Shown: positions 57,791 to 64,000 of the stretch, in pieces
Numbering within the stretch: position 1 is the first letter of the stretch
Layout of the letters: each line of letters opens with the position of its first letter
Source: Epiperipatus broadwayi
Taxonomy: Eukaryota > Onychophora > Udeonychophora > Euonychophora > Peripatidae
Assembly: GCA_028023455.1 (NCBI GenBank)
Contig: JAQFVV010012398.1
Location: forward strand, 11,335,160 to 11,399,159
DNA: 64,000 nt
Direction of reading: 5' to 3'
The notes under the pieces: model-generated
The model's database searches: none
What the model was told of the DNA's origin: nothing
Seen by the model: the letters and a program-made list of their open reading frames with translations, nothing else
Program-made: the position numbers and the translations under genes

Positions 57791-59880
57791 CATTGTCATA
57801 TGAGCAGTTTCCTTGAATTTTCTTTTTTGCATTTTTTCCTCTCCTTTTGTATTTCCCCAATTAAACATATGGTCATTAGTACATACATGATGGTCTGCTA
57901 CATCTGTTTTTGCTGTTTTAATCGTTAGTTTGTGTTCTTTCAATCACTGTTCAATAGGATGATAAGTCTCACCAATATACTTCATTCTACGTTCGCATGG
58001 TATTTCATAGACATAGTTGTTGTTCTTCGACATTTTCTGTTTATGCTTGGTAGAGGTAAGATTTTCTCAAAGTGTGGTATGACTTTGGAAAGCTGCTCCA
58101 ATGTTACATTTGTTGCAGATTTTTTTTAAATTTATTTGCCATTCTTGGTATGTATGGATACACTACAGCAGCAATAAGCGTTTTTCCTTTGGTGTCTCTT
58201 ATTGTTTATTAACGGTTTTCTTGATGACTGCTGATAGATAACCATTTTTCATGAGAGGTCTGTTCTATGTGTCTCTTTTCATTTTCCAAATCATTTGTTT
58301 CTGAATAAACTTCTTTTGTTCTGTTCCATAGTATTAGTACAATTCCATGTTTAGTGCTTCTGGTATGATTGGATGCATATGCCAAGTACTTGCCATTGTG
58401 TGTTTGTTTCTTATGCAGTGTTGTCTTTACCTTGTCTGGAGGGAGTCTTGTCACAAGAACATCTAAGAATGCCAATTGCTGTTCTTGTCCTGATTCCATT
58501 GTGAATGTAATTGAAGGAGATATGTTGTTACTATGCATCCAGAATGACTGAAATTGTGCCACACTATGCACCATACCACAAATGCATCATCAATATAGCG
58601 AAAACACACTTTAGGCAGATATGGAGTAGTATTTATAGATATGATTTCAAGTTTTTTCATGTAAATGTTGCTCAGCAAGGGTGACAATAGTGATCCCTTG
58701 ACCATTCCTTGATTTTGTTGGAAGAATTCTGTTATATTGAAATTGCATTGTTATGTAGAACAATAATAACTCCATTATACTATCAGTAGGTAGACTTATT
58801 CTAATTTGTAAACTATTATCATCATATAACCTTTTCCTTATAGTGGACAATGCTTCATCACATGGTACATTTGTAAATAGACTTTCTACATCAAGGTCTT
58901 ACAAATATGTCATTTCTTTTCATTTTCATGTCCTGACTAATTCTGCAAAGTGTTTAGAATCTCTGATGAAAGATTGTGTCATGTATGCTAATGGACTAAG
59001 AACTTCGAGAAGAAATTTTAACATGGTGAATTTCTAGAACTGACATATACATTGTCTTTATGGAATAGTCCATACAGGTCAGAAATCTTGCTAAAATATG
59101 AAGTTAATTTCATTTTTTCTGAATCACTGAAATACTTGTGATGTTTCCAGAGTAAAGCTTGTAATTTTACCTCTGTATTTGGAATTGGATATTTCGCTAT
59201 ATTTTTATATTGTCTTACTGTGAGAAATCCTTGTATTTTGTTATCATAACAGTTTTATCCAATACAATTGTAGTGTTATCTTTGTTAGCAGGAAGAATGG
59301 TTATAGATGTGTTCTGTTTGAGAGATTTAATAGCTTTCTTCACATGAAATGTTTGCTTTTTGTTTTTGATGTCTCTTAAGTGTCTTTTGAACTCTCCAGC
59401 ATAATTATGCTGCTTCTTCCTGAAGCAATTTTTGGGTAACTTCCTCAGTGGTTTCTATTATAACCAATAATGGGACAATAGATGGTGTAATGGCAAAGTT
59501 CAAACCTTTTTCAATAACGGCATAATTTAAAACTAAGATTTCTAATTGTTGAAGCTGATAGATTGCTAATTGCAGTATGAGTTTTGACTTGCCTGTGTAG
59601 ATTTACAAGCTTCTTCTTCTGACATACTTTTATTCTTTCACATAATTTTCAATAAAATTATTTCATTGCTTGACAAATCCTTGAGAAATCTTCATCTGCA
59701 AATTTATTTTTTAAAAAACATTCCACATTTTTAATGAAATGCAAGGTTTGATACTTGGAAAACCGTTGAACATTTATTCTTTTTCTTAATAAGGCCTCAT
59801 TTGTTCTCTGAATAATCTCACATCTCTTGTATAAAATAGGAGGTTTTAACATTGCAAATCCTTAGGAATAATCCTTTATC
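57740..59880 (-). pseudogene. PLE polyprotein: reverse transcriptase plus GIY-YIG nuclease, frameshifted
   Basis: N to C on the minus strand: N-terminal segment (59852-59658, MLKPPILYKRCEIIQ...); LPANKDNTTIVLD (near 59300), matching the PLE ILPADKG block; DVESLFTNVPCDEALSTI (near 58890); QGMVKGSLLSPLLSNIYM (near 58710-58660); FRYIDDAFVVW with the catalytic YIDD (near 58590); QLAFLDV (near 58465); STKHGIVLIL; then GIY-YIG pieces VYEIPCERR and KYIGET (57979-57965), followed by KEHKLTIKTAKTDVADH and HMFNW (near 57860). The blocks lie in several frames with stops between them, so the protein is dead. The GIY motif itself is altered (VYEIPC before KYIGET is the usual PLE form). Confidence 0.88.
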
Positions 59881-60039
59881 ATTTACATTTACCCAATAAA
59901 ATTTAAATGATTATCTACTTAAAATTAAATCATTTTTTATTTTAGTCAGTTTTAGTTATAATTTTTCATAATATTTAAAACTTCAACATAGCAATGAATA
60001 CTTAGTATTTGCCTGAAGGTTTGTGATGGTGGTATATTA

Positions 60040-60490
60040 GATGTGATAATATGTTGGATTGTTTCCATCATCTCTCAGTAAATGTTGAATATATAGAAAA
60101 TTTTAAACTTTTCAAATACAAACAACTTATTAGTAATAACTTACAAATAGACAACACAGGCTAATAATGACATAACATTTCGATTAGTATTTCTTCTCTT
60201 ATCTTTGGATATTGCTCGACTAGTGAGAGCATTAGCATAGAAGTTGAACTCACATCTTTAGATTCTTGAAATTTCGAATTTAAGGTGCTCTAACCAACTG
60301 AGCTATTCTATCAAAGACAACAGATAGCAGAAATTTCATATATTTGTATATGAGAGTTGGTTTAAATCTTCCTGAGTCCTTCAATTTTTTTTTTTAAGAG
60401 CAAGACTAATTAGAGGCTTCCATAGACACTGGTTTGACTTATAGGATTATTGGCCATTGTCATACGAGCAGCTTCCTTGAATGTTTTTTT
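60040..60490 (-). repeat. PLE terminal repeat, copy 2 (5' end)
   Basis: Shares with copy 1 the blocks GATAATATGTTGGA, CAGTAAATGTTGAAT, AAACTTTTCAAATACAAACA, the tRNA-like segment and TGTCATA(C/T)GAGCAG. It contains an extra stretch (TAGTAATAACTTACAAATAG) not in copy 1. Confidence 0.8.
60215..60310 (-). other. tRNA-like segment in PLE terminal repeat, copy 2
   Basis: The minus strand reads AATAGCTCAGTTGGTTAGAG, with AAGATGTGAGTTCAACTTCT downstream as the B-box-like part. Confidence 0.6.
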
Positions 60491-60645
60491 TTTGCACCTT
60501 TTCCTCTTTATTCAAAAATGTTGGATAGAAAGGAAAAGATGCAAAGAAGAAATTCAAGGAACCTGCTCGTATGACAATGGTAAGTAATCCTATAAATCAA
60601 CCCAGTGTGGCAATACACAATGTACGGAAGCCTCTAATTAGCTTT
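60400..60645. repeat. Inverted junction between two PLE copies
   Basis: AATTAGAGGCTTCCATAGAC through GTCATACGAGCAGCTTCCTT (about 60408-60480) is repeated inverted at about 60555-60640. The centre is near 60515. It marks where the minus-strand element meets the plus-strand fragment. Confidence 0.8.
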
Positions 60646-61570
60646 GTTATTTGTAAAAATGAAAAGATTCACATACAACAAACTCTCATGAAGCGTGATT
60701 ATCCAGTACTGGTCATCAAGAAAACCTTTAATAGATAACAAAAAGAGAAACCAAAATAAAAACAATTATTGGCACTCTAATGTATCTATACATACCAGGA
60801 ATGGCAGACAAATTACATTAGAACAGCTTTCCAAAGCCATACAATGCTTCAAGGAATTACTTCTACCAAGTCTAAACTGGAAATGCTGAAAAACAAAAAC
60901 TGCATCTATGAAATACCATGTGAATGTTTGGAGGAAATATATTTGGTGGCACATGTTGCTCTTTTGAACAGCAATCGAAAGAATACAAACTAATAGTGAA
61001 AAGAGACAAAAAAGATATGTCTACTGTAGCAGACCATGTATGTACTAATTACAATATGTTTAATTGAGTAGATAAAAAATATTGGATAGAGAGGAAAAGA
61101 TGCAAAGAAGAAAATACAAGGAAACTACTCATATAACAATGGCAAATAATCCTATAAGTCAAATCAGTGTAGCAATACACAATGTATGGAAGCCTTGCTT
61201 TTGGAAAAAATTGAAGAACTTAGGAGAATTTGAACCAATCCTCATATATAAATATATGGAATTTCTACTATCTGTTGCTTTGGACAGAGTAGCTCAGTTG
61301 GTTAGAACGTTTGCCTTAAATTCGATATTCGAGAATCTAAAGGTGCAAGTTCAACCTCTATGCTAATACTGTCACAGGTCAGATCTCAGCAACACCTATA
61401 AAATACTACTAGAAACTTGTCATTTTGTCTATTTGTGAATTATTAGTAAAACAATTTGTTTGTATTTGAAAAGTTTAAAATTTTCTAATATCTTCAACAT
61501 TTACTGATAGATGATGGAAATAGTCCAACATATTATCACATCTAATATACCATCATCACAAACTTCAGGT
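60515..61570 (+). mobile_element. Inverted partial PLE copy (GIY-YIG part and terminal repeat)
   Basis: A short tail piece (60520-60645) is followed by the C-terminal coding region in plus orientation (KIHIQQTLMKRDYPVLVIKK, then IYTYQEWQT), a GIY-YIG end (REEKMQRRKYKETTHITMAN, to about 61180), the tRNA-like segment and the terminal block ending near 61570. The repeated tail before the coding part suggests a tandem or circular precursor. Decayed. Confidence 0.75.
61285..61370 (+). other. tRNA-like segment in PLE terminal repeat, copy 3
   Basis: GAGTAGCTCAGTTGGTTAGA is a very good A box and D-arm. AAGGTGCAAGTTCAACCTC is a degenerate B box about 60 bases on. The anticodon and acceptor arms do not fold well. 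It could act as a pol III promoter or be a captured SINE head. Confidence 0.65.
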
Positions 61571-62818
61571 AAATATAAAAGATACTGTATCTAAGTGAAT
61601 TGGATGAAATTTATGATTATATCCAGATATATTATATAAAGAGTAATAGAAGCATTAATAGCTTAACATATGTTGTCATTGTAGTCAAATACATTTAGAA
61701 TCAGACTTTCTCAATAAAAATTTTACCTACAACTAGGCATAGGCAACTTTTTTCAAGCAACTCCCTCTCCAATATTGCTCAGCATAAATTGACCCATGCT
61801 CCTAAAAGAAACATTTAATAAACATCATATTTAATCCAAAGTATATCAAAATAAAATTATTTTTAAAGAAAATTTATACATGTTTTATATCGCAAAAAAA
61901 TAGAATTTAGTGAAAACATGAATAAATGAGCAATAGTTAAACATATAAAAAAAATACAGTCCTAGAGTATCTGATCTAAGCAAAGTTATCCAGATTTTTT
62001 ATTAAATTCAATATTTTATAGAGAATCTGTTGGAATTTTTATCTGATCTTAAGTTCATCATTTTAATAACACCATTTGCTTTATTGTATTATTCTATTTT
62101 TATAATTAATTGGCCTTATAATTAAATTCCATTAGTTAAAATTGAGTATTTAGCTAATATGGAATTGTAACTCATTATCTAGACTATTTCAGTGCTATTT
62201 TAGTTTCTGGAGGGAAAAATCATACTAGATTTTTTACAGTTTTACAAGTAGAATAATTGACTTTATTCATTATCTATATATTCTTTACATTTCTTTTTAG
62301 ATATTTTAAATACAGAGTGAAAAAAATGTTTATACAATTGATTTTTTCATTCTGATCTACCCATAACATTGATGCAAACCAACAAATAAATAAACACCTC
62401 AATGATTATTATTAATAATTTATTAAATTAGAGAATATCTCAACCCAAATATAAACTTTAAACCAGTTAAAGTTTAATATATCTGTTGTTTTTTTTATTT
62501 TAACTAAATGCACACACATGGAGTAGACACTTGTAAATTAAAATGTTAATTATTTACTATTGATAAGAAATTGTGACCTGGATCATCCATTGAGTGCTGG
62601 TTCAATATAAAATGCATCTTGGGCGTCATTTGTCTTTTCATATGTCTTTATTCATATGTGTCAACGATATGAGGGTGGAGTGAAGGTTATTAAGTACATC
62701 TTAAAAAAAATTTCTTGATAACAAATCTTATAGTTATTTTTATTAATTAAATTTATAATGAACAAAAGATGAGACCTTATTACCAATTTTTTTATTAAAT
62801 TGATTTTTTTTTTTTTAG
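61571..62818. other. AT-rich non-coding DNA
   Basis: Nothing recognised. It ends in a T tract and TTTAG that may serve as a splice acceptor. Confidence 0.4.
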
Positions 62819-62905
62819 ATTTACTCAGTAATACAATCAAGATCACCTTCATTCAGGTTTTTAAGTCAACCTATATATATGTATAGTGTACATGTTTTAA
62901 GTTAG
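62819..62905 (+). CDS. Candidate small terminal exon (28 aa plus stop), doubtful
   Basis: A T15-AG tract precedes a frame that is open from its first base: IYSVIQSRSPSFRFLSQPIY, then MYSVHVLS and TAG at 62903-62905. The phase fits directly after the 56268-56348 exon if no other exon lies between. It is short and the right part is AT-rich, so a chance match to splice-site rules is quite possible. Confidence 0.25.
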   Translation: MYSVIQSRSPSFRFLSQPIYMYSVHVLS

Positions 62906-64000
62906 TCTCTTACTGGCTTAATGCTTTTCAGTAGGTATGCAGATAGACAATACTACATTAACTGTCAAAAATGTAGAAAAATTGCAAAATTTTATTTTAA
63001 AAGGAAAAGATGTTTAAAACATAAAAAAAAAATTTTTTTATGTGAATTTGAATGATAAAGGAATATAAAAAAAAATAATGGAAAGATAGTCATAGTTGAT
63101 GAAATTGTTTTTTTAGAATTTAAAATTTACAATAAAGACAACTGTATCATAGAAATCTAACATGATGAATTATGCAATTCTCTTAGTAATTTACTTTTGT
63201 AATGGAAATCAGAGATGTCTTGTTTACATCATATATTATTAATGTAGTTTTTTAACTATCATTATTATTGTATATGCACTCTTTATTAAGTAAAAAATAT
63301 TTCGGAAAGGGGAAAAGATTATGAAAGTTGGATTTTGTGTAGAATTGGAAGAAGAAATATCGATTCTTTTGATCTGCTATGCTGCAGAAACTGGTTTGAA
63401 GGTTCTGAGCAGCAAAAATGAATCAATAAATTATTGTTGAAGAAATTTAATCTTAGTGCTCATTGGAAATAATATTTAGTACTATCAACTCAGCATTGTT
63501 TTTCGATATTTGAATAGCATTTATTTTGCTGTTCGTGAGTTTCAACATCTATGAGTTATGATTGCTTGTTTAAAGTGATGTTTGCTGTTGTCATGCTTGG
63601 GATCATCTATTACTGTCATCATTTTTATTATTGCTGCCCAATGTTGATATTCAAAAACAAAAGCAAAGCAAAATATATGAAAACAAAATTATATTTTGAT
63701 ATATTATAAGAACTATTTGTTTACTGGGGAAAAAATGATAACACTTGGCAAAGTTGAAGAAAAAAGAAAACGGCATATCAAATACAGAAATGGTAAGAAT
63801 GTAGCCGTAAGTACTTTATTAAACTTTGAGGAATAGAAAAAATTAGAGAGCCTTTGTACATAGACTCAACAGGAGTCGATATACATTTCATAGAATCTAG
63901 CAGTAAGCCAGCATTTTTCAATATTGATCAGGTTAAAGTTGATTTTATAAGTATCACAAGTCTTAGATTATTTCATTAAATTGTAAAAATAATTGAATTT
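62906..64000. other. AT-rich non-coding DNA with one small ORF
   Basis: An ATG at 63321 opens 39 codons (MKVGFCVELEEEISILLICY...) to TGA at 63438-63440. The composition is somewhat protein-like but no splice signals or domain support it. Otherwise nothing recognised. Confidence 0.3.

Larger units (their letters stand above)
57390..60500 (-). mobile_element. Penelope-like element (PLE) with GIY-YIG domain, minus strand
   Basis: Terminal repeats at 57390-57790 and 60040-60490 in the same orientation enclose a decayed coding region (57740-59880). Reverse transcriptase followed by a C-terminal GIY-YIG nuclease, and LTR-like direct repeats, are diagnostic of Penelope-like elements. An inverted partial copy abuts at 60500-61570, a common PLE arrangement. 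Confidence 0.85.

Noticed and set aside
58843-59037. Plus-strand ORFs across the PLE (also 57932-58129 and 58369-58551)
   Set aside because: They are antisense shadows of the Penelope-like coding region, whose conserved blocks are on the minus strand.
1-64000. CRISPR arrays, operons or bacterial genes
   Set aside because: No short evenly spaced repeats with unique spacers, no ribosome-binding-site-led gene strings; the content is clearly animal nuclear DNA.

Overview
This window is nuclear DNA from an animal with a very AT-rich genome (about three quarters A+T by eye). There are no operons or bacterial signals. What can be read is a few short exon-like segments of host genes, far apart in AT-rich intronic or intergenic DNA, and many transposable elements of animal types: hAT/ZMYM, CR1-like, RTE-like, Penelope-like, mariner, a TTAA-flanked DNA element and tRNA-derived SINEs. 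The phylum cannot be fixed from this sequence; the element mix fits several invertebrate groups.

Host genes. Two minus-strand terminal exons (2197-2331 and 25309-25365) each follow a splice acceptor, start in the same phase and encode short acidic C-terminal tails, so they may be alternative last exons of one gene. Plus-strand candidates are a 27-codon exon at 56268-56348, a possible last exon at 22563-22791, a weaker one at 62819-62905, and two GC-richer non-coding exon candidates near 52.1-52.3 kb. No complete host gene is visible.

Main result: hammerhead ribozymes in retrozyme-like repeats. A family of units of about 380-410 bp carries type I hammerhead motifs (CTGANGA, stem-loop II, GAAA, a self-complementary helix III with no loop, cleavage at GTC). 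Copies lie at 3.3-3.9, 5.6-6.3, 9.4-9.75, 18.65-20.05 and 20.3-20.7 kb. Four hammerheads have intact cores: 9500-9583 (-), 9600-9665 (+), 19500-19562 (+) and 20536-20592 (+). Two of them face each other in one near-perfect 369-bp foldback with an exact 14-bp target-site duplication (TSD). A related second family (2.65, 48.3, 49.2 and 53.65 kb) also shows TSDs but has damaged or deleted ribozymes. A further ~1-kb foldback at 26 kb has a 12-bp TSD and no ribozyme I recognise.

Other elements, left to right: an RTE-like LINE ghost (23.8-24.7 kb, -), a 48-bp inverted-repeat MITE (31.46-31.90 kb), a coiled-coil ORF remnant (32.9-33.4 kb, -), a ~500-bp dispersed repeat pair (32.2 and 39.2 kb), an RTE-like ghost (40.6-41.25 kb, +), a CR1-like LINE with PHD finger, SGNH esterase and AP-endonuclease (43.0-47.65 kb, +), a 2.2-kb TTAA-flanked element with a higher-order tandem repeat inserted in that endonuclease, a mariner ghost (54.3-54.8 kb, -), and a Penelope-like element with GIY-YIG domain, terminal repeats and an inverted partial copy (57.4-61.6 kb). 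A hAT element at 12598-15960 keeps a perfect 8-bp TSD and near-perfect inverted ends, but its transposase has three frameshifts and two nonsense codons.

How they may fit together (inference): animal retrozymes encode no protein and are thought to move with help from Penelope-like elements, which often carry hammerheads themselves. Both kinds of element sit in this window, so it may hold a parasite and its helper family, both mostly decayed but with some ribozyme copies still intact.
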